Below are positions 1 through 8,175 of a DNA stretch of 64,000 nucleotides, piece by piece. Made by a program: the position numbers and the translations under genes. The notes beneath the pieces were generated by a model. The model did no database searches. It saw nothing but the letters and a program-made list of their open reading frames with translations, and was not told the origin of the DNA. This DNA is from Haloferax gibbonsii ATCC 33959 (GTDB taxonomy: Archaea > Halobacteriota > Halobacteria > Halobacteriales > Haloferacaceae). The stretch covers positions 1 to 64,000 of the forward strand of contig NZ_AOLJ01000015.1 in the NCBI RefSeq assembly GCF_000336775.1, given 5' to 3'. Numbering within the stretch: the stretch's first letter is position 1; every line of letters starts with the position of its first letter.

Positions 1-23
1 TCAGAGATGTGTATAAGAGACAG
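1..23. other. Nextera/Tn5 adapter remnant (assembly artefact)
   Basis: Bases 5-23 are exactly the 19-bp Tn5 mosaic end AGATGTGTATAAGAGACAG used in Nextera libraries. The four bases before it resemble the end of the read-2 adapter with one mismatch. This is untrimmed library sequence at a contig end, not haloarchaeal DNA. Frames through it start with the familiar contaminant peptides MCIRDS and MYKRQ. Genomic sequence starts at about base 24. Confidence 0.97.
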
Positions 24-750
24 CCCCGACCCGCTGGCGTTCAACGCGTTTCTCATCCTCCTCGGGACGTTCGTGATGCGCTCGCCGCTCATCGTGGGCG
101 TCCTCCCGCTCGTGACCCGGCGGGCCGCCCTCGGCGTCGGCACGCTCACCGCGTACGCCTACGCCATCGAGTACACCGGCGTCACCACGGGCTGGCCGTA
201 CGGCTGGTTCCACTACGGCGTCGACCTCGGGCCGACGGTCGCCGGCGTTCCGATCGGCTTGCCGGTGTTTTTCATCCCGCTCGTGATGAACGCCTACCTG
301 CTGTGTCTGCTCCTGCTGGGCGACCGCGCCCGCAACGGGGCCGTCCGCCTCGGCGTCGTCATCGCGGCCGTCCTCGCCATGGACGTGGTGCTCGACCCCG
401 GCGCGGTCGCGCTCGGCTTCTGGGAGTACTACCGCCTCGCCGACGACGCGGTGCTGTTCTACGGCGTCCCGCTTTCGAACTACGCCGGTTGGGTCGTCAG
501 CGCGACCGTCGCCGTCGTCGCGCTCGACTGGTCGTTCGACCGCGAGGCGCTCCTCGCGCGGCTCGACCGCACGGAGTTCATGCTCGACGACCTGGTGAGC
601 TTCGTCATCCTCTGGGGCGGCATCAACGCGTGGTTCGGCAACTGGATTCCCGTCGCGGTCGCGGCGCTGTTCGGCGTCGGACTGCTCAAGACGGACCGGT
701 TCGACTCGCGGCTTCTGCGGCTTCCGCGGCGGCTGCCGTGGCGCTCCTGA
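24..750 (+). CDS. cruF: Bisanhydrobacterioruberin hydratase-like carotenoid protein CruF, 5' truncated
   Basis: The remaining 241 residues form a multi-pass membrane protein of the CruF/carotenoid biosynthesis (DUF422) family, with about six or seven hydrophobic segments and Trp/Tyr-rich loops (GWPYGWFHYGVDLGP, LGFWEYY). In haloarchaea CruF hydrates bisanhydrobacterioruberin to give bacterioruberin, the C50 red membrane pigment. The start codon is missing because the contig begins with adapter sequence; an ATG inside the adapter is spurious. crtB lies 2 kb away, which fits a carotenoid locus. The family is clear from sequence; the exact substrate is inferred from haloarchaeal homologues. Confidence 0.85.
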
Positions 751-804
751 GCAGCGGGGTTCGCTCGCGCTCGCGCCCGTCTGTCGCGACCCCAGCGCTG
801 TCTC

Positions 805-1752
805 TCAGTCGGATTCGACGCCGCGACGCCGGCCCCGATAGGCGGCTCCGAGCCGTTTCCACTTGAGCAGGCCGAAGCCGAGGAGGATGAACCCGAAGCC
901 GACGAGCGTGGCCGCGGTGACGGGCTCCGTGAACAGAAGCCAACTGTACACCGTCCCGAAGCCGGCGATGGCGTAGGTGACGAGGTTGAGCTCGACGGAG
1001 CCGAGTCGGGGGAGAAGCGAGAAGTACAGCAGGTAACTGACCGCGCTCGCGAAGACGCCGAGGTAGACGAGGCCGACGACGCCGGCGACCGACACATCGA
1101 CCCCCGCCAGCGACTCCGTCGGACTCGCCGCGCTCGCGAGATGGGTCGCGGCGGCCCCGACGACCATCGCCCACGCGGTCTGGGCGGCGAACGGCATCTC
1201 GGTCTCGATTCGCTGGGCGAGTACGCCGCCGAGCGCGAAGGACGCCGCGGCGAGCACCAGTATCACCTGCCCCGCGGCGTTCGCCCCGAGGAGGTTCGAC
1301 GGGTCCGGGTCGGTGATGACGACTAAGCCGAGGAAGCCGACGACGACGCCGAGCAGTTCGACCGGGCCGAACCGCTCGTCGGGGAGAAACAGCTTCGCGA
1401 AGCCGACGGTCAGTATCGGAATCAGCCCCGCCAGCACCGACGCGACCGCGCTCGGGACGGTCTGCTGGCCGACGTTCTGGAGGACCCCGTAGCCCGCGAG
1501 CGTCAGGAGACCGGCGACCGAGACGGCCGCCCAGTCGCCTCGCGTGCGGGGCCGCCAGTAGTCGGTGCGCCACGCCGCGTACGGCAACAGGAGCGCCGCC
1601 CCGATGTCGAGTCGGAACGCGGCGTACAGAATCGGCGGGAACGACCCCAGCCCGAGCGTCACCGCGGGGTACGTCCCGCCCCACAGCGCCGCCAGAATAA
1701 CGAACAGGACGGCGTTTCGGTACCGACCGGGGAGGAGTTGGTCACCGACCAT
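805..1752 (-). CDS. EamA/DMT-superfamily transporter
   Basis: A 315-aa protein with about ten hydrophobic segments arranged as two EamA repeats. The first begins near residue 13 (FVILAALWGGTYPAVTLGLG, the typical DMT helix 1 with W-G-x-x-x-P) and the second near residue 155. It ends in a short basic cytoplasmic tail (WKRLGAAYRGRRRGVESD). DMT carriers export or exchange small metabolites; the substrate cannot be read from sequence. It is convergent with cruF and lies between cruF and the Bat-type regulator. The start at 1752 leaves the full first helix. Confidence 0.88.
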   Translation of the reverse strand: MVGDQLLPGRYRNAVLFVILAALWGGTYPAVTLGLGSFPPILYAAFRLDIGAALLLPYAAWRTDYWRPRTRGDWAAVSVAGLLTLAGYGVLQNVGQQTVPSAVASVLAGLIPILTVGFAKLFLPDERFGPVELLGVVVGFLGLVVITDPDPSNLLGANAAGQVILVLAAASFALGGVLAQRIETEMPFAAQTAWAMVVGAAATHLASAASPTESLAGVDVSVAGVVGLVYLGVFASAVSYLLYFSLLPRLGSVELNLVTYAIAGFGTVYSWLLFTEPVTAATLVGFGFILLGFGLLKWKRLGAAYRGRRRGVESD

Positions 1753-1912
1753 GGGGCGGCTGATCGGGGACCCCCGGGGTCGCGGGCGCGGTCGAGTCAG
1801 CGGTTCGCGGTGGCGTGTCGAGAATCGATCTCGGCCCGTCGGCGGTCGAGAGCGATGCGTCGGCGTGTGCGCTCATCACCGTGACCTACGCCCGCGAGCC
1901 GGGAGAACCGGA

Positions 1913-1930
1913 GGGTTAGGATGCTAACCC
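1913..1930. terminator. Hairpin at the end of the Bat-type regulator
   Basis: GGGTTAG (1913-1919), loop GATG, CTAACCC (1924-1930) is a perfect 7-bp stem that includes the stop codon of the minus-strand regulator ending at 1924. Its position suggests a 3'-end structure for that transcript. No long T tract follows, so termination activity is an inference. Confidence 0.35.
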
Positions 1931-2667
1931 CCGTCGCCGGGCCGCCCGGTCGGCGGGTCGCGGTCGGCGTCGAGACCGGCGAGCGCGGAGACGGCGGCCC
2001 CGAGGAGCTTTCGCTCCGCGCGGCGGAGCGTCTTCGAGATGGCGACGTCGGAGACGCCACAGCGGTCGCCGAGGGAGGCGAGCGACTCGCCCCGCGGCGT
2101 CTCGTAGTAGCCGTGTTCGACCGCGGTTCGAAGCACCCGCGCCTCCGTCTCGGTGAGTCGCTCACAGCCGTCGAGGAGCGTCGCGGCCTCGTGGAAGTTC
2201 CGGAAGACGGCGGCCGCACCCGAGTCCGTGAGCGGCGTCTGCTCGACGACGGTGAGTTCGTAGCGGCGGTCGAGCGAGTCGAGGGTGGCCGCCGCGGCAT
2301 CCGGCTCGGCGAACCCGAGGTGCCACCGTTCCCAGCCGTCCCTGTCGCGGAACGGAGCGATGACAGCGCCGCCGTTGGCCATGACCGTCTCGATGGCGAC
2401 GGTCTCTTCGAGCACGACGTGGGCCGTCGCGTGCGACCCGCGCTTCCACTTCAGTTCGAAGCGGCGCACGCCGTCGGCGTCTCTGAGCGCGCGGATGCCG
2501 GCCTCCAACTGCGACCGCCCCGGCGACGAGGCTTCGACCCAGAGGTCGCACTGGCCGGTTTCGGGCGAGAGATTCCAGTACGGCGTGGTCAGCGTCACGT
2601 CGTGCGCGGCGGTCACCCGTCCCAGCGGACAGTCGTCTAACCGGGTGTCGAGGGTGACGCGATGCAT
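1924..2667 (-). CDS. HTH-10 (Bat-type) transcriptional regulator
   Basis: A 247-aa cytoplasmic protein. The N-terminal ~160 residues are the variable input domain typical of haloarchaeal Bat-like regulators (alternating beta strands such as FELKWKRGSHATAHVVLEETVAIE). Residues ~168-226 are the C-terminal HTH-10 domain: LTETEARVLRTAVEHGYYETPRG, then SLASLGDRCGVSDVAISKTLRRAERK. Bat in Halobacterium controls bacteriorhodopsin and carotenoid genes. The neighbours here, crtB downstream and cruF nearby, suggest pigment control, but that target is inferred. No PAS or GAF domain is visible, so the signal is unknown. The ATG at 2667 is the natural start. Confidence 0.88.
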   Translation of the reverse strand: MHRVTLDTRLDDCPLGRVTAAHDVTLTTPYWNLSPETGQCDLWVEASSPGRSQLEAGIRALRDADGVRRFELKWKRGSHATAHVVLEETVAIETVMANGGAVIAPFRDRDGWERWHLGFAEPDAAAATLDSLDRRYELTVVEQTPLTDSGAAAVFRNFHEAATLLDGCERLTETEARVLRTAVEHGYYETPRGESLASLGDRCGVSDVAISKTLRRAERKLLGAAVSALAGLDADRDPPTGRPGDGG

Positions 2668-2726
2668 GCCGAGGGCTCTCTCGGCCGCCCACTAAATCTT
2701 TCAGTCGCGGAAAAATCGCGCGTCGC

Positions 2727-3746
2727 TCAGTCCGAGCCCCAGCGGTTCAGCGACCGGAGCCAGCCGGAGACGCGCCCGCTGCGTCGGGGGCGGGTGGCCC
2801 GCGTCGAACCGGGGCCGAACTCCGCGTCGAGGTCGTCGTCGTCCGGGTAGGGGACGACGCTGACGGCCTTGAACACGGCCACGGGGTCGCGCCAGACGGC
2901 CCAGTACGCCGCGGTCTTCGCGAGGAGCGTGAGCTTCCGCCCGAAGCTCAGTTCGGGTGTCGTCGCGAGCGTGTCGTAGCCGAGGTTCCGAATCGAACGG
3001 TGGTGGTCGGCGTACAGCACCGCCGAGAGGAGCACCGGGAACTGGCAGTCCGCCGGGAGGTACTCGATGCCGGCGACGCCGTCGCGGTACAGCGACTCCG
3101 TTCGGCGGAGTTCGTCGCGCATCACGTCGGCGACGCGCTCGTCGAACTCGAGGGCGAGTATCTGCTCGGCGTCGACGCCGTGGCGGTCCAGCGTCGTCCG
3201 CGGGAGGTACACCCGGTCGCGTTCGACCACGTCTTCGCCCACGTCGCGCAGGAAGTTCGACATCTGGAACGCCTGTCCGAGCGCCGTCGCGTGCGGGAGC
3301 GCCGCCTCGGGGTCGTCGGGACGCATGACGTCGGTCATCATCCGACCGACCGCCGAGGCCGACCCGTCCATGTACGTCTCAAGTTCGTCGTAGGTCTCGT
3401 AGCGGTCCTTCTCGATGTCCGACTCCATCGCGTCGATGAAGACGTTCACGTCGTCGGGGTCGATACCGTAGCGCTCTCTGAGTTCGGCGAACGCCGACAG
3501 GACGGGGTCGTCGGTCTCGACCTCGCCGAGCGCCTCGGCGCGGAGGCGTTCGAGACGCTCGCGCTGTTGTGCCGGCGGCGCGGTCTCCTCGGCGTCGACG
3601 ACCTCGTCGGCGACCCGAAAGAACGCGTACAGCACGTACGTGGCGTGTCTGACGCGCTCCGGGAGGAGGCGCGTCGCGAAGTAAAACGTCTTTCCCGTCC
3701 GCTGTTGGATGTCTTTTCCCGCCTCGACCTGTGATTCGTTGAGCAT
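2727..3746 (-). CDS. crtB: Phytoene synthase
   Basis: A 339-aa protein of the squalene/phytoene synthase family that condenses two geranylgeranyl diphosphates into phytoene, the committed carotenoid step. Both aspartate-rich Mg-diphosphate motifs are present: DEVVD at residues 47-51 and DVGED at 168-172 (context NFLRDVGEDVVERDRVYLPR). The ATG at 3746 (MLNESQVEAGKD) is preferred over the upstream one at 3809, because the extra 21 residues are unlike the family. The protein ends in a basic tail. It lies in the same orientation as the Bat-type regulator and in the same locus as cruF, giving the start and the end of bacterioruberin synthesis. Confidence 0.93.
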   Translation of the reverse strand: MLNESQVEAGKDIQQRTGKTFYFATRLLPERVRHATYVLYAFFRVADEVVDAEETAPPAQQRERLERLRAEALGEVETDDPVLSAFAELRERYGIDPDDVNVFIDAMESDIEKDRYETYDELETYMDGSASAVGRMMTDVMRPDDPEAALPHATALGQAFQMSNFLRDVGEDVVERDRVYLPRTTLDRHGVDAEQILALEFDERVADVMRDELRRTESLYRDGVAGIEYLPADCQFPVLLSAVLYADHHRSIRNLGYDTLATTPELSFGRKLTLLAKTAAYWAVWRDPVAVFKAVSVVPYPDDDDLDAEFGPGSTRATRPRRSGRVSGWLRSLNRWGSD

Positions 3747-3914
3747 CGTTTCGTGTACGTGGCCGCATCCGTCTCGGGACCAACTGAGCTGACCGGGGAG
3801 GACAGTCATTCGTTAGGTCTCCGCCGACATAACGCTTCGTGCTGTCGTGAAATCAACCCGCGAACCCGCCGACTTCGCAGTGGTACCAGCGCGGGCGCCT
3901 CCTGTCAGGTTTCG

Positions 3915-4067
3915 TTACCAGAACGTGTCGCTGCAGTCGTAGACGACCCCGTGTTCCGGGCAGACGTACTTGCAGTGGCGGTGGTCCATCGACGTGCCGC
4001 AGAAGGGACAGGGCCGTCCCTTCGGGGACTCGATGGCACACGCGTTCCGTCCGGTGTCGTCGTCCAT
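3915..4067 (-). CDS. 50-aa zinc-finger small protein
   Basis: A short ORF reading MDDDTGRNACAIESPKGRPC at its start, then PFCGTSMDHRHCKYVCPEHG and a DCSDTFW end. It has two Cys pairs of zinc-knuckle type: a CPFCG motif at residues 20-24 and a C-x3-C-PEHG motif at 32-40, plus Cys10 and Cys45. Haloarchaea encode many such CPxCG-type micro-proteins, and some affect biofilm and motility. The function of this one is unknown. It starts at ATG 4067, stops at 3915, and is too short for most gene finders. Codon use (C/G in third positions) matches real genes. Confidence 0.75.
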   Translation of the reverse strand: MDDDTGRNACAIESPKGRPCPFCGTSMDHRHCKYVCPEHGVVYDCSDTFW

Positions 4068-4230
4068 ACGAGTTTTCGTAGGACGCGACCGACATATCCC
4101 TTACTGCCGTCGGGGGGTCCTGCCGGTTCGAGTCGGTCCGCCGGTGAGGCCGAGTCGGTTCCGTCTCGGACACCGGCGAGCGCCGTTGGGGCGGCGGCAC
4201 CGACCGACTCGACGCGTCCGGAGACTCCAC

Positions 4231-4243
4231 CCGAATTTGGTAC
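4231..4243. promoter_or_regulatory. Upstream copy of the 13-bp element CCGAATTTGGTAC
   Basis: CCGAATTTGGTAC ends 109 bp before the start of the HTH gene at 4353. An identical 13-mer at 4964-4976 ends 103 bp before the spondin-domain gene at 5080. The core CCGAATTTGG is nearly palindromic (8 of 10). Two identical copies at similar distances suggest a shared regulator site; this is inferred from position alone. Confidence 0.35.
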
Positions 4244-4352
4244 GGAACTGGAACAACGCTCATGTACGGTCGTCGCCGAGTCGAACTCGTCGCGTCGAAC
4301 GGCACCCGCGAGAATATTACCGCGCTCGACCAATCAACTAAACGAACAGTCG

Positions 4353-4628
4353 ATGGAGAAGGCGCTTTGGTATCTGCTCACGGCGACTCGCGGCGGTGAG
4401 AACCGCGTCCGCATCATCCGCGCCCTCTCGGAGCGCCCGCAGAACGCGAACCGCCTCGCCGACGAGCTCGACGTGGGCTACAAGACCGTCAGACACCACC
4501 TCGACGCCCTCGAATCCCACGGGGTCGTCGAGGCCGGCGGCGACAAGTACGGACGGCTGTACTTCCTCACCGACCAGTTCGAACGGTACCGCGACACCTT
4601 CGAAGAAATCACGACACACCTCGAATGA
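4353..4628 (+). CDS. ArsR-like winged-helix regulator
   Basis: A 91-aa one-domain DNA-binding protein. Residues ~10-75 form a winged helix: NRVRIIRALSERPQNANRLA, then DELDVGYKTVRHHLDALESH and a wing GDKYGRLYFLT. Haloarchaeal proteins of this size with the xVGYKTVRHHLDxL recognition helix are usually co-transcribed with a small membrane protein, as here: the stop codon overlaps the next ATG (ATGA at 4625-4628). ATG 4353 is used because it starts the conserved MEKALWYLLT segment. Target and inducer are unknown; it may act on itself and on the spondin gene through the duplicated upstream 13-mer. Confidence 0.85.
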   Translation: MEKALWYLLTATRGGENRVRIIRALSERPQNANRLADELDVGYKTVRHHLDALESHGVVEAGGDKYGRLYFLTDQFERYRDTFEEITTHLE

Positions 4629-4927
4629 CCATGGCAATGGACACCCAAATCATGGCGGCCAGCGCCCTCTCGGGCGCGAACATCGTCTTCCTCGCGGCGC
4701 TGACCGCCGTGTGGATTCGCAACTACCGGACGTTCCGCACCTCGCTCGTCCTCGGCCTGCTCGCGTTCGCCGTCGTCATGCTCGTCGAGAACGCCGTCGC
4801 GCTCTACTTCTTTTTCACCATGCAGAGCCTCTACTCCGGGGACCCCCACGTCCAGCAGGCCGTGTTGGTCCTCCGCGGCCTCCAACTCGTCGCGCTGGCG
4901 TTCCTGACCTACGTGACGGTCCGGTGA
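4625..4927 (+). CDS. Small three-helix membrane protein coupled to the HTH gene
   Basis: A 100-aa protein with three hydrophobic helices: about residues 10-30 (ASALSGANIVFLAALTAVWI), 38-66 (TSLVLGLLAFAVVMLVENAV and on) and 80-98. A charged WIRNYRTFRTS loop lies between the first two. It overlaps the HTH gene by 4 nt (ATGA), so translational coupling is likely. The pairing suggests a membrane partner or sensor for the regulator, but no known domain is recognised and function is unknown. Confidence 0.75.
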   Translation: MTMAMDTQIMAASALSGANIVFLAALTAVWIRNYRTFRTSLVLGLLAFAVVMLVENAVALYFFFTMQSLYSGDPHVQQAVLVLRGLQLVALAFLTYVTVR

Positions 4928-4963
4928 GCGCCCGGCGGTCTCGACCTTCGGCCCCCGCCCGGT

Positions 4964-4976
4964 CCGAATTTGGTAC
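4964..4976. promoter_or_regulatory. Second copy of the 13-bp element CCGAATTTGGTAC
   Basis: Identical to 4231-4243. It lies in the spacer between the small membrane protein (ends 4927) and the spondin-domain lipoprotein (starts 5080). See the first copy for the interpretation and its limits. Confidence 0.35.
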
Positions 4977-5079
4977 AGAGTCGACCCCGATTCGTCACGG
5001 AGTCACCCCGAATCTCGAAAAACCGCCTTTAGCCGGTCTCGCGTCTTCGTTGTCGTGGCATCGACCACACGTGAGACCA

Positions 5080-5862
5080 ATGACGGACACGACGACTCCG
5101 ACGACGCGACGAACCGTACTCGGACTGACCGGCGCGGGCGTGCTGGCCGCCCTCGCCGGCTGTTTGGGTAGTGCGAGCCTGCCGGGCCAATCGGCCGGAA
5201 ACGGAAACAGCCAGTCCGCGCGAACCTACCGCGTGACCGTGGCGAACCTGACGACGGGACAGCCGTTCACCCCGCCCGCGGTGGTCGCCCACCGCGCCGG
5301 CGTGGAACTGTTCGCCGTCGGCGACCCGGCGAGCGACGCCATCAGGGAACTCGCCGAGAACGGGAACCTCGGCCCGCTTGGCGAACTGGCCGAGGAAACC
5401 GACGACGTTCGCGGCGTCGCGGTCGGCGACGCGCCGCTCGTCCCCGACGAACTCCCGGCGAGCGAGATGTTCCCCGCGGCCGCGACGCTCGAACTGGAGA
5501 CCGACGCCAGCGGCGCGTACCTCTCGTTCGTCAGCATGCTCATCGGCACGAACGACGGGTTCGCCGGCCTCGACACCGTCCCGCTCCCGGAGCGGGTCAA
5601 CGAGTCGCGGTCGTACTTCGCGGCCAGCTACGACGCCGGAACCGAGGTCAACACCGAGGCGTACGGCGACATGGTCCCCCCTGCACAGGCCCTCTACGGC
5701 ATCGACTCCGGGACCGACGGAACCGGCATGAGCGACCCCGACCTCGCCGAGGACGGCGTCATCGCGCCGCACGCGGGTATCGTCGGCGACGGCGACCTCG
5801 ACCCCGCCGTCTACGGCTGGGACGACCCCGTCGCGCTGGTTCAGGTCGAGCGACTCGACTGA
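5080..5862 (+). CDS. Tat-exported lipoprotein with spondin-like domain
   Basis: A 260-aa secreted protein. The N-terminus has a twin-arginine signal (TTRRTVLGLTGAGVLAALAG, RR at 10-11) followed by a haloarchaeal lipobox with Cys28, so it is predicted to be lipid-anchored outside the cell. After a Ser/Asn/Gly linker, residues ~48-200 match the spondin_N type fold: TYRVTVANLTTGQPFTPPAV, a repeated AGVELFAVGDPAS element, and MLIGTNDGFAG. Such domains are found in secreted archaeal and bacterial proteins of unknown role. ATG 5080 is chosen because it places the Tat signal at the N-terminus; the reading frame stays open far upstream by chance. Confidence 0.85.
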   Translation: MTDTTTPTTRRTVLGLTGAGVLAALAGCLGSASLPGQSAGNGNSQSARTYRVTVANLTTGQPFTPPAVVAHRAGVELFAVGDPASDAIRELAENGNLGPLGELAEETDDVRGVAVGDAPLVPDELPASEMFPAAATLELETDASGAYLSFVSMLIGTNDGFAGLDTVPLPERVNESRSYFAASYDAGTEVNTEAYGDMVPPAQALYGIDSGTDGTGMSDPDLAEDGVIAPHAGIVGDGDLDPAVYGWDDPVALVQVERLD

Positions 5863-6349
5863 GTCGGCCGCGACCTGACTTCCCGACCGTTGAAACGCCG
5901 TCGCTCGCGGGAATCGGCGTCGTCGGAGAACAAAACCCGAGGCGTGGACGCCGTCGGAAGCGAACGACCGGGGGCGGTCGTTCGGTGAAACCACGTAGCG
6001 TACCACGCGGCGAGTGCAGGGAGGCCCGACCGCGCGATGCTGTTGCAGCTGCGTCTACCCGTTGTCGGAGCGCGTTGAACCGCTCTGGTGGTGATGGTGG
6101 TGGTGGTGGGGGGCATCCGGTCGGCGAGAGACCGACGCGAACGGGAGGGTCTCTGACAACGGCGATTACCAGTTCGTTATCACCTGTCAAAGCTGTACCG
6201 GTGGTTCGAGGGCCGGGCCATCGGACATCGACGGAGTCGAATTCGGCACTGAGACGGCGTTTCACGCCCCGTGGGATCGGTTCACCTACCGAACTGTCAC
6301 CGGTGTCGGTTCCGAGCGGCGGCGCCTCGCGCGTCGACTCTCGGCCGAG
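5863..6349. other. Long spacer without a convincing gene
   Basis: No frame here has a plausible protein. The reading frames are open because of base composition and give low-complexity Arg/Ser/Thr peptides. It holds a perfect 10-bp hairpin (5961-5984), a TGG/TGA-rich simple repeat near 6086-6113, and two short weak inverted repeats (for example CGGTC/GACCG near 6119-6135). Confidence 0.6.
5961..5984. terminator. Perfect hairpin downstream of the spondin gene
   Basis: CGAACGACCG, loop GGGG, CGGTCGTTCG is a perfect 10-bp stem located 98 nt after the stop at 5862. It could end the spondin transcript or act as an RNA-processing site. No U-rich tail follows, so the terminator role is a guess. Confidence 0.35.
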
Positions 6350-6823
6350 TCACTCGTCGCCCCCGTCGCCGAACTTCGCGTACGGCCGGCGGTGGGTGTT
6401 CCGAATCAGGTCCTCGTCGGAGACGCGAAGCCCCAGTTCGTCTAACTCCTCGCCGATTCGACTGAGGTCGTCGCCGTCGACGCCGATGGCTCGGACCATG
6501 ACGTTTCGCTCGCCGGTCATCACCTCCTGTACCTCGACGACGCCGGGGACCGCGGCGGCGGCCTCGGCCAACTCCTCGCGCTCCGGAATCGGGGCCGTAC
6601 AGACGATGAGCGTGTACAGTTGGTACCCCGCGCGCTCGTAGTCCACGTCGGCGTGGTAGCCGCGGACCACTCCGTCGGCTTCGAGTCGCTGGATACGGTT
6701 TCGGACGGTGCTCGCCGAGGCGTCGAGTTTGTCGGCGATGTCGGTCGACGACGTGCGGCGCGCCTCCGACTGCAACGTGTACAGTATCTTCCTGTCCAGC
6801 GCGTCGAGTTCTCGACTCGTCAT
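6350..6823 (-). CDS. Lrp/AsnC family transcriptional regulator
   Basis: A 157-aa protein. Residues 1-55 are the Lrp winged helix (LDRKILYTLQSEARRTSSTD, IADKLDASASTVRNRIQRLE), and residues ~65-140 the alpha/beta ligand-binding RAM domain (TLIVCTAPIPEREELAEAAA, GVVEVQEVMTGERNVMVRA). These proteins form dimers or octamers and sense amino acids or similar small molecules. A TATA-like GGTTAATG lies about 27 nt upstream on the minus strand, so the transcript is probably leaderless from ATG 6823. The palindrome at 6884-6894 could be its own operator. Target genes are not evident. Confidence 0.9.
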   Translation of the reverse strand: MTSRELDALDRKILYTLQSEARRTSSTDIADKLDASASTVRNRIQRLEADGVVRGYHADVDYERAGYQLYTLIVCTAPIPEREELAEAAAAVPGVVEVQEVMTGERNVMVRAIGVDGDDLSRIGEELDELGLRVSDEDLIRNTHRRPYAKFGDGGDE

Positions 6824-6883
6824 TCGTCCGGTCGTCTGTCGCCCGCGACATTAACCCTCCCGGCATCGTTGTCAGAAGCTTAG

Positions 6884-6894
6884 TTCAAATTGAA
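6884..6894. promoter_or_regulatory. Palindrome TTCAAATTGAA upstream of the Lrp gene
   Basis: TTCAA-A-TTGAA is a perfect 5+1+5 palindrome in the AT-rich divergent spacer, about 60 bp upstream of the Lrp start (6823) and about 95 bp upstream of the CNNM gene (6988). It is a candidate autoregulatory or bidirectional operator by position; there is no direct evidence. Confidence 0.35.
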
Positions 6895-6987
6895 TAATAC
6901 GCGACTCCCGACAATACACTACATATACGTCCGGACGGCCGATGCTTTCTAACGGGTCGAACGCGAACGAAGGGGACACCGACACAG

Positions 6988-8049
6988 ATGAACCCAACAG
7001 AGATCGGTATACGCCTCGTCGCGGGGGCGTTGCTCATCCTCACGAACGGTTTCTTCGTGGCCATCGAGTTCGCGCTGACGCGCGCCCGCCAGTTCACCGA
7101 GTCCGAGTTCGTCGACGGCGACTCCCGACTCGAACGGGCCTGGGAGATGACCCAGGAGCTCGAACTGTATCTCACGACCTGCCAAGTCGGAATCACGGCG
7201 TCGAGCATCGCCGTGGGTATCGTCGCCGAGCCCGCGCTGGCGGCGCTGTTCGAACCGCTACTCGAGCCGCTGTTCGCCGGCACGACGCTCGCGACCATCG
7301 GCGCCGGCGCGCTCCTCGCCTACCTGATCATCAACCTCCTCCACCTCACCCACGGCGAGCAGACGCCGACGTACCTCGGCGTCGAGCGCTCCCGGATGGT
7401 CTGTCGCTACGGGGCGGCGCCGCTGCACTGGTTCTACGTCGCCATCTCGCCCGTCATCAAGTTCGGCGACTGGGTCGCCAAGTGGACGCTCAAGCTCTTC
7501 GGCATCGAGATGTCGGGCGCGTGGCTCGAAACCGAAACCGACGTCATCGAGTCCCGCGGCCAACTCCGCGAGCGTCTGAACTCGCTGCTTCAGGAGGGCG
7601 AACTCACCGAGGAGCGCCGCGACGAGGTGCTCAGCGCGCTGGACGCGGACGAACTCTCCATCAGCGAAATCATGATTCCGACAGACGACATCGTCTCGCT
7701 CTCGACGGCGGCGACGCCCGGCGAGAACTTCGACCGGATTCGGAACACGCCCCACACCCGGTTCCCGCTCGTCGGCGAGTCGCTCACCGACTTCCGCGGC
7801 GTCGTCTACGCGCCCTCCATCATCGACAACTTCGAGGCGCTCCGCGCCGGCGAGCGCTCGTTCGACGAAATCGCCGCGCCGCCGATGACGCTCGCCGCCG
7901 ACACGAACGCCAGCGACGCGTTCGACCAGTTCCAAGCGGAAGACCAGGAACTCGCGCTCGTCCTTCGGGACGGCGAGGTCGTCGGCCTCCTCACCGCGAC
8001 CGACGCTCTCGAAGCCGTCATGGGCGAACTCGACGACCCGCTCGACTAG
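6988..8049 (+). CDS. CNNM/HlyC-type membrane protein with CBS domains
   Basis: A 353-aa protein of the CNNM/CorC/HlyC (DUF21) family. Three or four N-terminal helices (residues ~8-30, 60-85, 90-115, 130-160) carry family signatures such as LTNGFFVAIEFALTRARQ and TCQVGITASSIAVGIVAEPAL. A cytosolic linker (RERLNSLLQEGELTEERRDE) leads to two CBS domains at ~220-345, starting at ISEIMIPTDDIVSLSTAATP. The usual C-terminal CorC_HlyC domain is absent. Family members are linked to Mg2+ and other divalent cation handling; the substrate here is not shown. TATA-like ACATATAC near 6922 suggests a leader of roughly 35 nt. Confidence 0.87.
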   Translation: MNPTEIGIRLVAGALLILTNGFFVAIEFALTRARQFTESEFVDGDSRLERAWEMTQELELYLTTCQVGITASSIAVGIVAEPALAALFEPLLEPLFAGTTLATIGAGALLAYLIINLLHLTHGEQTPTYLGVERSRMVCRYGAAPLHWFYVAISPVIKFGDWVAKWTLKLFGIEMSGAWLETETDVIESRGQLRERLNSLLQEGELTEERRDEVLSALDADELSISEIMIPTDDIVSLSTAATPGENFDRIRNTPHTRFPLVGESLTDFRGVVYAPSIIDNFEALRAGERSFDEIAAPPMTLAADTNASDAFDQFQAEDQELALVLRDGEVVGLLTATDALEAVMGELDDPLD

Positions 8050-8175
8050 CGTCGCAGACGACGTTTTCGGCTTTTTTCGGTGATTGGCCGTCGCTCACAG
8101 CGACGTGGTTTCGCGGAAAACGGGCGCGGCCGTGACGACCCACGGACGGCTCTGCGTGCGTGACGAATCGAAGAA

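Noticed and set aside
6086-6113. TGG/TGA-rich run as a possible satellite repeat or coding His/Thr tract
   Set aside because: Too short and irregular; the antisense frame gives a Thr-rich peptide with no other gene-like properties.
6942-8135. A 397-codon frame overlapping the CNNM gene
   Set aside because: Arg/Pro/His-rich translation in the +1 frame; the CNNM frame has full family motifs.
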